Source: Topomyia yanbarensis
Lineage: Eukaryota; Arthropoda; Insecta; Diptera; Culicidae
NCBI RefSeq assembly: GCF_030247195.1
Contig: NC_080671.1
Coordinates: 201,852,897-201,916,896, forward strand
Reading direction: 5' to 3'
DNA: 64,000 nucleotides
The notes beneath the pieces are model-generated. The model was given only the letters and a program-made list of their open reading frames with translations, did no database searches and had not been told where the DNA came from. The translations under genes and the position numbers were made by a program. Shown here piece after piece: positions 24,016 to 34,160 of this stretch. The stretch's first letter is position 1. Each line of letters begins with the position of its first letter.

Positions 24016-24590
24016 AAGAACCAGAAACATGCGAAATTTTCGAGATAGACGCTGGAATCAAAAGAACTTTGTCTGGCCATCAGCGATCAAGAATGCTCTA
24101 GCAAAGCTAAATACAGATCTTACAAATAGTAGTATCATCGGCACTTACCGCAGGAAGAACCGGGAATCCATTATCGATGTCAATTTTTGTAGCCTTGGAG
24201 TAACCGGAAAGATGGACTGAAAAGTGTGCGAGGATATATCCACAGCGCCCACCAAGCGATTTGGTACAGCGTTGATAACAGGACTATGAACTACACATGA
24301 ATATGAATATGTAGGAGATATATAAACGAGGGAAGATGGAAAACAGCGATTTTTCACAGGAACGTGTCCGTCGAAGAACTTGAATTTGAGGGTATCCTCT
24401 TCAACCTAAATGCGAACGAGTTCACGGCACTACTAACAAAGGCGTGTAATGCGACCATACCAAGGGATGTGAAACTGAGAAACGGTCGCCGAGTGCAATA
24501 CGACGATTATCGATCTACGTATAAGTTGCCTCCGAGCTTGGAGAAGAAGTCGGAGATCATTTCGGTTTCTCATCTCGCTCAGTTCAGAAG

Positions 24591-25714
24591 CTAGAAATCG
24601 CTCCGCTGCAATAGCAAAAATTGATTCCTTCTGCCTAGTGTGTGATACGTGAACAAATGACAATGACAAGCAAAAGTATATCACGATGCGGGCAAACTGT
24701 GTTGCTGTTGACTACACGAAATATCCGGTAATACCATCAATTCATGAAGGGGAGCAAATGTTGAAGGTGAACTTGAAGTTCAACGTAGCTTGCGGTACTT
24801 TATGCGGTACAATTCCACCATTTGCGTCATGCGGTACTGAATATGTTAAAAAATATTAGTCAAGCAGAATCATTCGCTTCCCAGAACAACATGAAACACG
24901 TCATCGAATGTAATGATATTTTATACAGTATCCCAACGTATATAGATGTTGACAGTATTGAAATAAAGATACATGACCTGGCACCACGTACTAGTTCCAT
25001 CGCTATCAAACAAATCCTGTCAAAATACGGAGAGGTGAATAGTGTTAAGGAAGATAGTTGGAGTTCTTCCAAAGACTCCGCAACGGAGTTCGTGTAGTGA
25101 GAATGCGTCCGACAAAACCTATTCCCTCTTACTTGACTTTCACATGCAAATCACCTCATGGTGTTGAATATTCTCAACGAACACTAGTCACGCACCCAGG
25201 ACAGATTCCTACCTGTCAATATTGTGATCATCCGCTACACCACGGGAAACCTTGCGCGGAGAATGCTAAAGAAATTCCACCTGATACGACCAAAGCCGGT
25301 ATACAATCATCGTATGTTAAACCACAACCAGTTGGTAAACCAACGACTGCAGACCGGGCATTCACAAACACCAGCTCAACAACGATCGGCCCCAGTACCA
25401 CTAAACTAACTGCCATTACCAACATCGAAGTAACAACGATTACAGCAAATGTTTCTAAACCAACAACCAACACCACCAATAAGGAATCTAATACCGATGA
25501 AGAAGGATTTACAATAGCGACCCGTAAGCACAAACAACAAATAAGAACATCCGACGATGAGCAAGATGAATGCAGTACCGATGATGACATGGACGTAAAC
25601 GAAAACGCGAGAGAAGACGGACCAAATGACCCCCAAGGTGCATTCCACGGCTCAGTTGTGCTAACGCATTGAGCCGTGTTAAATATATTTAAAATTAAAA
25701 CAGAAGTCAGAAAG
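24591..25714 (+). pseudogene. Gag-like ORF1 fragment of a non-LTR element, inserted in the R1 relic
   Basis: Protein-like sequence runs through three frames: RANCVAVDYTKYPVIPSIHE (24690-24860), an AESFASQNNMKHVIECND to VNSVKEDSW block (24860-25060), then an open frame to 25672. The last part starts near NGVRVVRMRPTKPIPSYL. It carries one CCHC zinc knuckle, CQYCDHPLHHGKPC (C-x2-C-x4-H-x4-C), and a Thr/Asn/Asp-rich low-complexity tail ending in SVVLTH. The segment before the knuckle has an RRM-like beta/alpha rhythm, as in gag-like ORF1 proteins of insect LINEs that bind element RNA. No ORF2 follows; R1 sequence resumes within about 60 bp. It may be a solo-ORF1 non-autonomous element or a truncated copy. 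Family unidentified. Confidence 0.55.
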
Positions 25715-26262
25715 CTCAAGGGAAGCGAGCTGCAAGAACCGCTCTCAACAAAGCAGTCAAGCTGTACAAGAAAGCCTTGCCACGAAGCCAACGCGAATTT
25801 CGTTAGGAGAGACCTACAAAGTTGGCATAACAAAGATAAAAGGCACAGCTGCACCACCTGAAAGGTGCCCGGAAACGATGGAGGTCACTATCGAAAGGTT
25901 TTCCCCACAACATGAATCTATTTTCGCCGTACAGTGAGGAGGATGATCACAAAGATGAAGATCGATTTACCAACAAACAGCTTATCGAGATGGCGAAAGT
26001 CATAAAAGTGAAGTGATACATGAGAGCCCGGATATGTTCAAAACGATCCGATAATTGGAAGCGACAAAAGCTGATGTTGCTTCTGATGCCGGGACAACAT
26101 GGAGATCTTTTAGCGTAGTCAATATATCCCTTGGTAATGTTAGAGAGAAGGAGTAATCCTGAACAAGCTAACGAAGTACGCGGACCGTGAGAACGGCTCC
26201 TCATGTAATTAGGCTTCCTTATAGGCAGGTCTACAGTGAAATCCATCCAAACGGTTGTGTGA

Positions 26263-26610
26263 ACTCCGCTAGCGAATGACGGATCCCAATAGTAGCATGT
26301 CTGTAATAACATACGTACATGGAACTATTGAGATCCAGAGCTACAGGTCCAAAGCCCTGGTAAAGGAGGATGGTTGTGATGATCCGGGCCGAGATCACCA
26401 CGTAAAGCAAGGTAGGGCATAACCCCAATTCCAAGGCGTGAAGCGACCCGTGCCGAGGGATGAGTGATCGAGGGGGTGAAAAAGATGCTCGATCGTTAAC
26501 GGAGCCTGTGGGGTACCTGGGCAACCCCCACAGTAAGCGTCCCTTACCACGCTAATGCGGAGCTCTGGCGTGGCGGACATATATTTCTCGCGCTACTCGT
26601 GGGACTATAC
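26263..26610 (+). promoter_or_regulatory. 5' UTR of the R1-clade element
   Basis: GC-rich leader between the target duplication and the ORF1 ATG. It contains a strong hairpin, CTGTGGGG and CCCCACAG (about 26507-26534), around TACCTGGGCAAC. R1-group elements carry promoter activity in the 5' UTR, but no specific motif can be named here. Confidence 0.55.
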
Positions 26611-28083
26611 ATGGAGGCAAATAAAAATAAAAATAAACAGACGGAGGTGCCAAACCCCTTCGCAAGAGGTGGTTTGGCGAGGTCTCCCCCCCGTGGGGAG
26701 AGTAGTGGAGCGATGAGTGCTGCACCCGAAAGCACCAGTGACCCCCCAGCAGCGGTAGGCAATACCCCTACCAATGCATCGGAGGGGCCAATAGCTGCGA
26801 TGCGCAAAGTAGCGAAGCAACTCGATGCTATAATCGACTTCGCTAGCGCAAAGCAGAACATAGCCAAGGAGTTGAAGTTGAGCCTCCTGGAGCTCCGGAA
26901 AGCTGTTCGTGTCGCAAGACAGGAACAGCAGGCATATGTTGAGAGGGTGGAATGTCGGGAGAGGCCCGACAGAGAAACCCAGACAGTGGCCTCCAATAGG
27001 GAGGAAAGAGAGAAGGTCAATAGAGGTTCACAGACAGTGGCCTTTACCTTCTACGGAGCAGCCACGTCGATCGGAGCGGCGACCGAGTTCCCCTCGAAGG
27101 GAAAAGGAAAGGGCAATCGCAAGACGGCATCGAATGCGAAGCGCCCTAGGAAGTCGCCAGGAGAGGGTGCCAAAACCGACACCACTCGGCGTGCAACCGT
27201 CAAGGTCAAACGCCGCCTGGGTGAGGTAAGCGAGGGCGAGAGCGACCTCGCTGTGGAGAGCGATGGTACCAGCAACCCGACACGACCGGGGCAGGGGGGC
27301 TCAAACCCCTGAACGCTGGTTACCAAGAAAAAGCCGGCACCGAAACCGGAGGTACCGCGGCCTGCGAGGAAGGCCAAGGACAGAGGCGAAGCCTTGTAAT
27401 TAAAAACCGACAAGGACAAATACGCCGATGTCCTTAAATCGATGAAGGCGGCCGAAAGTCTCTCGGCCCTTGGGCAGGATGTGCGTAGCGTAAGACGCAC
27501 CAATACGGGAGAGATGCTCCTGGTGCTGAAGCGAGGCGCACAATCAAGTGCAGTATATAAGGCCTTGGCCCAAGAGGTCCTTGGTGAGGGCGCCCAAATA
27601 AGGTCGCTAGGTGCGGAAACAACTCTCCAGTGCAAGCACTTGGACGAGTTCGCGACCGCAGAAGACGTCGTCGCAGCCGTCAAGGAGCAATGCGGCGTCA
27701 CAATCGAGCGGGCCTCTGTGCGATTGAGGGACGGACCCTCTGGCACCCAAGTAGCCTACCTCAGGCTACTCAATGCGGATGCCAAAAAGGTAACCGAGAA
27801 AGGGAAGCTGAAGATCGGCTGGTCGGTATGCCCTATTAGTATACCCCAGCCGCCTTCAGTGGACAGGTGCTATCGGTGCCTAGAATCCGGCCATAAAGCT
27901 TACGAATGCAAAGGCTTAGACAGGAGCAAGCTATGTCGTCGATGCGGCGAGGAGGGGCATAAAGAGCGGGGGTGCACTAAGGCATATAAGTGCCTTATCT
28001 GCACCGCTAAGAAGCAAGCCCATAAACATGCTATGGGCGGACCTTCGTGTCCCTTCGGCGAGTTAAATAAGAAGAAGCCGTGA
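26611..28083 (+). pseudogene. R1 ORF1, gag-like zinc-knuckle protein, two in-frame stops
   Basis: Starts at ATG 26611 (MEANKNKNK) and would encode about 490 residues. The N-terminal half is Lys/Arg/Glu-rich with a probable coiled coil (AKELKLSLLELRKAVRVARQ region). A TGA at 27310-27312 and a TAA near 27398-27400 interrupt the frame, which then stays open from about 27401 to 28083. The C-terminal half has a gag core (KAAESLSALGQDVRSV onward) and three zinc knuckles: CYRCLESGHKAYEC, CRRCGEEGHKERGC and a divergent CLICTAKKQAHKHAMGG-PSC. Such proteins coat element RNA and form the ribonucleoprotein. The last codons overlap the ORF2 start (GTGA), a layout typical of coupled stop/start translation in this clade. 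Confidence 0.85.
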
Positions 28084-31022
28084 GAGTCACACAGCTAAAT
28101 CTTAACCATTGTGCAGCAGCCCAACAGCTGCTGTGGCAGTCGGTCTCGGAGTCGAGGACAGATGTCGCCCTCTTATCAGACCCGTACAGCATCCCTGCCG
28201 GCAACGGCAATTGGGTGTCGGACGGGTCTGGAATGGTGGCAATCTGTACAACGGGAAGGTTCCCGGTTCAAGAGGTAATACACCCCTCCGCCGAGGGTGT
28301 GGCGATTGCCAAGATCAATGGTGTGTTCTATTGCAGCTGCTACGCCCCACCAAGGTGGCCAATAGAACAGTTCTACCAGATGATCGACAGGCTCTCGTCG
28401 GACCTCGTGGGCCGGAAACCGGTAGTAATAGCGGGAGACTTCAACGCTTGGGCAGTGGAGTGGGGCAGCCGCTGTACAAATAGCAGGGGTCAAGCGCTAA
28501 TGGAAGCGTTTGCGAAACTCGATACTGTGCTAGCTAATGATGGCTCCGCTAGTACATTCCGTAGAAACGGAGTGGAGGCGTGGATTGATTTGACCTTTGC
28601 CAGCCCGAGTCTGGCTCCAGGCATGGAATGGAGGGTAGACGAAGGCTACACCCATAGTGATCATTTAGCAATCCGCTTTAAGATCAACTATGGTGTGCAG
28701 CATCCGAGGGCGGGAGATCCCTGTCAGGTACGCGGATGGAAGTCCAATCACTTCGACAGCGAAGCTTTCACCGCGGCCCTGGGACTGGAGGCCAACACCG
28801 ACAGTCTAAGCGGGGATGCGCTGGTAGCTGTTCTATCACGCGCGTGCGACGCCACTGTGCCGAGGAAAACACTGCCAAGAAACGGTAGATGCCCGGTATA
28901 CTGGTGGAGTGCCGAGATTGCAGCTCTACGGTCAGCCTGTCTCAGAGCTAGACGTAGGATGCAAAGAGCTCGCACCGAGGATGCAAGAGAGAACCGCCGT
29001 GAAGTGTTTCGAGCTGCGAAATTAGCCCTTAACAAGGCTATTAAAAGCAGCAAGAGAGCGTGTTTCGACAACCTGTGTGAGAGTGCCAACGCGAATCCGT
29101 GGGGTGACGCCTACCGGATTGTGATGGCCAAGACCAAAGGGGGCTCCTCACCCCCAGAACGGTCTCCGGACCGGTTGGCAACGATTATCGAAGTACTCTT
29201 CCCGTCTCGAGCCACAAGCCCCTGGCCACCTGCACTACGAGACAGTGCGGGCACGGTCGAAATGGTGGCTCCAGTGACGAATGAAGAACTACTCGCAGTG
29301 GCTAAATCCCTAGCAATGAACAAAGCTCCAGGGCCGGATGGAGTTCCAAACAACGCTCTCAAGGCAGCGATGCAGAGATGCCTTGACGAGTGCCGTTTCC
29401 CCGATAGATGGAAAAGGCAGAAACTGGTGCTGTTGCCGAAGCCCGGGAAGCCGCCAGGCGACCCATCGGCGTACAGACCAATCTGTCTGATAGACACGAC
29501 TGGCAAACTGCTTGAGAGGATCATCCTCAACAGGCTCACCCCGTACGCGGAAGGTACGGACGGTCTGTCAAGCAACCAGTTTGGCTTTCGAAAGGGTAAG
29601 TCCACAGTGGACGCTCTCAACTCAGTGATAAATACTACCGAGATAGCGATCCAACGAAAAAGGCGAGGTATTCGATACTGTGCGTTAGTGACACTTGACG
29701 TGAAGAACGCATTCAACAGCGCAAGCTGGGATGCCATCGCGCTCTCGCTACACCGGCTTAGCCTACCGGTGGGTCTGTACCGGATCCTGGAAAGTTACTT
29801 CCAAAACCGCGTACTGCTATACGAGACCGATGCCGGTCAGAAAAGGGTTCCGATTACCGCCGGAGTCCCGCAGGGCTCGATCCTAGGCCCGGTGCTATGG
29901 AACCTCATGTATGACGGGGTTCTGAGACTGAAGTTCCCTCCTGGGGTCAAGATCGTCGGCTTTGCCGACGACGTAACCTTGGAGGTCTACGGGGAGTCAA
30001 TTCCTGAGGTAGAACTAACCGCAGAACACGCGATTAGCACGGTGGAGGAATGAATGAGCGCGAGAGGCCTGGAGCTCGCTCATCATAAGACGGAGGTAGT
30101 TATCGTCAACAACCGCAAGTCGGCACAATATGCAGTTATCCATGTGGGAGAAGTCGCGATCACTTCACAGCGAAGTCTGAAGTCTCTCGGAGTCATTATA
30201 GACGACAAGCTGACCTTCGGCAGCCATGTCGACTATACGTGCAAGAGAGCGTCGACTGCTGTTGCGGCACTATCGAGAATGATGTCCAACAGCTCAAAGG
30301 TGTGCGCCAGTAGACGTAGGTTACTGGCAGGCGTTGCCGTATCTATCCTCAGGTACGGCGGCCCGTCATGGTCAAGAGCACTGAGGGTAACCAGTTACCT
30401 ACAGAAACTGGAGAGCACCTACCGCGTGATGTGCCTCAGAGTGATATCTGCCTACCGCACGGTATCACACGATGCATCCTGCGTGATAGCGAGCATGATG
30501 CCAGTCGGGCTGGTCATTCGGGAAGATGAGGAGTGCTTTGAGCTACGTGGAAATAGGGGAGCCCGCGAGCGCACCAGGGTGACCTCGGTCGCCAGATGGC
30601 AGCATGAGTGGGACAACTCCTCGAAAGGTAGGTGGACCCACCGGCTGATACCTAGCATATCGAGCTGGGTGGGAAGACCCCATGGGGAAGTTCACTTCCA
30701 CCTGACACAATTCCTGTCAGGCCATGGCTGTTTCCGTCAGTACCTCCACAGGTTCGGACACGCGGAGGTCCCAGTCTGCCCGGACTGCCCAGGTGTAGAT
30801 GAAACTGCCGAGCACATACTGTTCGTATGTCATCGGTTCGACGTCGAAAGAAGAGCAATGCTTGACGTCTGTGGCTGGGACACAACCCCGGATACCCTTA
30901 TTCAGCGGATGTGTCAAACGGTGGAGAAGTGGAACGCAGTCTCGGCTGCTACCATCCAGATTGCCAGTAGGCTACAGGTAATCTGGCGAACCGAGCAACA
31001 GACGGCGGGCACGGCTAACTAG
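28080..31022 (+). pseudogene. R1 ORF2, endonuclease and reverse transcriptase, one in-frame stop
   Basis: About 980 codons. The start is GTG within GTGA overlapping the ORF1 stop, so an ATG was probably lost by A to G. The apurinic-type endonuclease has LNLNHC (residues 6-11), AGDFNAW (118-124) and SDH (193-195). The RT has KAPGPDG (from 415), NQFGFRKGKSTVDA, TLDVKNAFNSASW, AGVPQGSILGP and catalytic FADD (628-631). A TGA at 30051-30053 falls where related copies suggest Trp (TGG). Beyond it come the thumb and the C-terminal Cys/His motif CPDC...H...C (from 30778), a standard R1-group tail. No RNase H. Against the relic at 19140-19200 it lacks 33 nt (11 codons) after ALKAA (near 29368). It nicks target DNA and primes reverse transcription there when functional. 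Confidence 0.9.
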
Positions 31023-31270
31023 TGATTGGTTAGTTGGAGCGAAAAAGGCCAAGCGCAAAATAAGAGAGTGAATGGTCTGTTCATGCCGAGGTAGGTTGGC
31101 GCAGCGAATGGCAACCGCGTAAGGGGTAAACCCAGCCACCCCGAAGCAAGACAGAAGAGTGAGTGTATAGGCGTATAAGTGGACTGCCTCATGCCAAGAC
31201 GGGAGGGTCGTAGCGTAGTATGTTGGAACTAAGCTATCGATGCCTCATGGCGTGGCAGAGGAGTGAAAGG

Positions 31271-31670
31271 GTGAGCATCCAAGTCAGTCTCACACTGCAT
31301 GTTAAGGGTGAGCATAAAAGTCAGCCTCACAGGTTGGTAGAGGCTAGCACAAAAGTCAGCCTAGCAAGGAATGAAAAAGGTGAGCACAAAAGTCAGCCTC
31401 GCATGGTATGTCAGAAGTGGGGCCTAAGAAAAATGTCCCACATGGGATGCCAGAGGGAGTGACAAAGGTGATAGGGTGAGCACCCAAGTCAGCCTCACAT
31501 GGATGGGTAGGGCGAGCACAAAAGTAAGCCTAGCAAGGAATGAGTAAGGTGAGCACACAAGTCAGCCTCGCATGGAACGTAAAAGGTGAGCACAAAAGTC
31601 AGCCTCATGTGGGAGTGTTTGAGAGTGAATCAAAGTGTGATTGAGAGAGCACCCAAGTAAGCCTCATACA
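31271..31670 (+). repeat. Short direct repeats in the R1 3' UTR
   Basis: About ten copies of a GTGAGCACAAAAGTCAGCCT motif followed by CRCATGG, starting near 31271, 31308, 31342, 31380, 31417 (degraded), 31475, 31511, 31549, 31585 and 31644. Spacing varies from 34 to 66 bp, so the motif is kept while spacers drift. The stretch lies between the ORF2 stop and the hairpin at 31725. Confidence 0.85.
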
Positions 31671-31724
31671 GGATGTATGATCGCGTGAGTGAGAGTGAAT
31701 GAGTACATATAGTACAGCCATCCC

Positions 31725-31762
31725 CCCAGAAGTAATACCGAGAGGTAGTTCCTGGGAGGAAT
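31725..31762 (+). promoter_or_regulatory. R1 3' UTR hairpin with GNRA tetraloop (full-length element)
   Basis: The outer stem CCCCCCAG (31725-31732) pairs with CTGGGAGG (31755-31762), with one C-A mismatch. The internal loop is AAGTAA against GTTC. The inner stem TACC/GGTA is perfect and closed by GAGA, a GNRA tetraloop. Compared with 21562-21599, an outer C-G pair has become A-T and an inner G-U pair is A-U, so pairing is conserved while sequence changes. The hairpin lies about 145 bp before the poly(A). Confidence 0.65.
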
Positions 31763-33019
31763 GATGGCGGAGCCCAATGGAGTTTAGTCGGTATTAATGG
31801 CTGGTCACCATTCGAGTCCGACACGCCCCCAGTGCACCCCGTGTGGTAGATTGGACCCTACCGTTAGCACGTGTACTGGGCTAGGACATAAAGGTCTTCT
31901 CCATTGTAAAAAAAAAAAAAAAAAACGGTTGTGTGAGCTTTGGAGACAGCAGAGACAAGGATATCGTTTTTGCGTGGTGGTTCCCTTAGACGTGAAGAAT
32001 GCTTCAATAGTACTAGCTGGGAAGCAATCGCCCATTCGCTGTACAGCATGAGTAACTCTCCAGGATATTATAAAACTACTTTCAGTACCGAACACTGATC
32101 TATGAGACAGACAAGGGAGAATCACAACTACAACTGACGTTCCTCGACTCGACGCTGTGAAACGCAGTGTACGATGGAGTGTATTGAAGCTGAACCTTCC
32201 CTGAGATACAACGATTTTCGGCTTCACGGATGATGTGGTGTTCCAAGTAATCGGACAATCGCTAGAAGAGGAGACACTCGACACGGAGACGATTGCCCAT
32301 CATAAAACAGATGTGGGGATGACTAGCTGCCGAAAGACAGCGCGGTCGGAAAATATATCATCGATTTGAACTTTTAAAGTTACGATGATTATGTTAAGAG
32401 GAAGGCTGTGAGAGCAACCACAGCTTTGCTTGAGGCGCCAGTGTACTGGGCACCACGAACCAGCTGGAATCGCCGGACCGAAGCATGTGAGCAGACTAGT
32501 TTCACTGTCAGGGACAAGATCGAGTAGGTCGAGTGAAGCACCAGCGGTGGGTCGTCGAGTTTTCAACGAACCGGAAGCAGCGAACCAGAAGGTACGCTCC
32601 ATCCGGTATCGCCGAACCGTCCTCGCCAAGTACTGGTTGGCCCTTTGAGAAGGATTTATGGACTATGCGAGAAGATTGCGACAAAACTAAGAGCTAAATG
32701 ACTCACGCAACAGGCATCGGCATCGGGAGAACTTCCGACGAGGAATTGAGATGGTTCGCGAAAACAGGAACTAAATGGTTCACAGAAACGGGTGCCAAAT
32801 GGCTAACGGAAGTTCACCACTGCGATTAGCCGGATATGTGTTCGGAGCTAAACCGCTCTAATGTATCATTTTGTCTTAAGACTGAATCAGCCTCCCCTCG
32901 ATATAACACTTCGATGCAGTCTCGTGGAACAAAAGGAAGGAAGAGAAGTAAGGACTATTAGTAGCGGTTACGCACAAAAGTGAATCCCACCTAGAGCCAA
33001 TGCACTTTTGAAGCTATTT

Positions 33020-33170
33020 AACCATACTATAAAACATACAGACATTTTCAGATATCGACGAACTGAATCTAGTGGTATATGACACTCGACACTCCGGGTG
33101 TAGCTTAAAAAGTCGAATTTCAGAGTGATTGCACAGTCTTCCTTATATGAAAAAGGCAAAAAATGAACTG
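33020..33170 (+). repeat. Tail of the dispersed repeat (second half of split copy)
   Basis: ATCGACGAACTGAATCTAGT, then GGTATATGACACTCGACACT, CCGGGTGTAGCTTAAAAAGTCG and a final AAAAAGGCAAAAA match 62300-62410 of the dispersed repeat. Its 5' half lies at 23840-24015, on the other side of the R1 relic. Confidence 0.6.
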
Positions 33171-34160
33171 ATGATTGCTATACATTTCATAAATCCGTAC
33201 GACTATCAAATGAATTTATCTGATGTGGTTACCTACTGCGCAACAAGATGGAGAAAAATGCAAAGATTTCGAAGATGTACACGGAACCGAGCCGAATTAC
33301 TATCATGTACCAAACAAACAAATCTACAAGTCTTCAAGCACAAGCGATAAACCAAATCTGATGTTTCCACTAGAGTTCGAAAAAGTATAGTATGCACAGG
33401 ATGTACGTTCGCCAGGCTACTGTATACGAAATACGCAATAGAAAAAAATATCAGAGAAAACCATATCTGAGATGAATAATTCCATTGACGCACACTTTAC
33501 CTTTGGATTCATTCCAGAATGTTTTCCAAAAGTCCATAAGTGAAATGTTGCAATCCTGTTTCTGTACATTGTTATCAAGCAGGTTCACCTTTGACCGATT
33601 TTCATGCCTTGTGTGTACAATCGGTCCATGTGCCGCCACAACGGAACGAAAACTATTCAAGCAACCAAAAGTTAATACCTTAAAGTACTTTTAAATGTTT
33701 ACATTAAGTTCTTAGAGAACTTTCAAGCTTTTATTGGGAATTTAAGAATTGCACTGTTGGGAAAAATTTTTAAAACGAAAACTTTAGCATCCCTTTCCTA
33801 TGTGAACTTTTGATTGATTCAGTAATGTTTGCTTGAATTTTTCTAGTAAAACAAATAGCTCAACCCCGCTATACGAAATCACCCTGTGGAAACGTCCACG
33901 AGAACAATCGAAAGAAAATGCAAAAAGAAAAAAAAATGTGTTTATTAAAATAAATATTTATTTTTTGTTTGCCACCCCCTTCAGACAAAAATTTGTACTT
34001 GGACATAATTTTTAAAAAAGATTTGTAATGGCCTAACTATAATAACATATCGGAAAGAATGAAATATTCAAACCAACAGTCAGACTATAGAAATCATCAA
34101 TGGGGAAACACGTGGCTCTGCATAAATAACCATCCGGTAGCATGCGGCTAACCGACATTT

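Larger units (their letters stand above)
26263..31925 (+). mobile_element. Full-length R1-clade non-LTR retrotransposon
   Basis: The 11-bp direct repeat CGGTTGTGTGA flanks the element (26252-26262 and 31926-31936; a few preceding A residues could lengthen it). The element has a 5' UTR of about 350 bp, ORF1 (gag), an overlapping ORF2 (endonuclease plus RT, no RNase H) and a 3' UTR of nearly 0.9 kb with short repeats and a hairpin. An 18-nt poly(A) ends it. The target is an older relic of its own clade. The frames are intact except for three premature stops and one apparent in-frame deletion, so it is the youngest-looking R1 copy here, but it could not encode full proteins without readthrough. 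GC content is visibly higher than in the surroundings. Confidence 0.9.
24016..32990 (+). pseudogene. Old R1-clade relic carrying two later insertions
   Basis: Three blocks belong together. At 24016-24590: end of the endonuclease and linker (LAKLNTDLTNSSIIGTYRR, RESIIDVNFCS, then KACNATIPRDVKLRNGRR). At 25715-26262: AARTALNKAVKLYKKA, RFTNKQLIEMAKVIKVK and a broken RT finger region. At 31926-32990: GYRFCVVV-LDVKNA, then degraded YETD and VPQ-like pieces, the FTDDVVFQVIG palm (Thr replaces Ala in the ADD box) and a 3' UTR with GGAATCGCCGGACCGA-type repeats. The first gap holds a gag-like insert and the second the full-length R1 element, whose target duplication ties the two edges. The 5' part is absent. 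All frames are broken. Confidence 0.7.
23311..34034. mobile_element. GGCC-ended TIR element with TAA duplication, Harbinger-like, heavily loaded
   Basis: The left end GGCCATCGCAAATCTTTTTT (continuing AAAAATTATGTC) and the right end AAAAAAGATTTGTAATGGCC are 30-bp-class inverted repeats with two mismatches. TAA flanks both sides (23308-23310 and 34035-34037). The left arm of the large inverted duplication shows the empty site with a single TAA (AGTTTAGTAACTATAATAAC, reverse complement of about 8165-8184). A 3-bp TAA/TTA duplication with GGCC tips is typical of PIF/Harbinger (Tourist-like) elements. No transposase is seen. The present length of 10.7 kb comes from nested insertions: dispersed repeat, R1 relic, gag fragment and full-length R1. 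Confidence 0.75.

Noticed and set aside
25228..25857. 209-codon minus-strand frame, Val/Ser/Leu-rich
   Set aside because: It is antisense to the gag-like ORF1 fragment, whose CCHC knuckle and codon pattern make the plus strand the real one.
27051..27746. 231-codon minus-strand frame
   Set aside because: It is antisense to R1 ORF1; the GC-rich sequence keeps several frames open by chance.
29111..29737. 208-codon minus-strand frame
   Set aside because: It is antisense to conserved RT motifs of ORF2.
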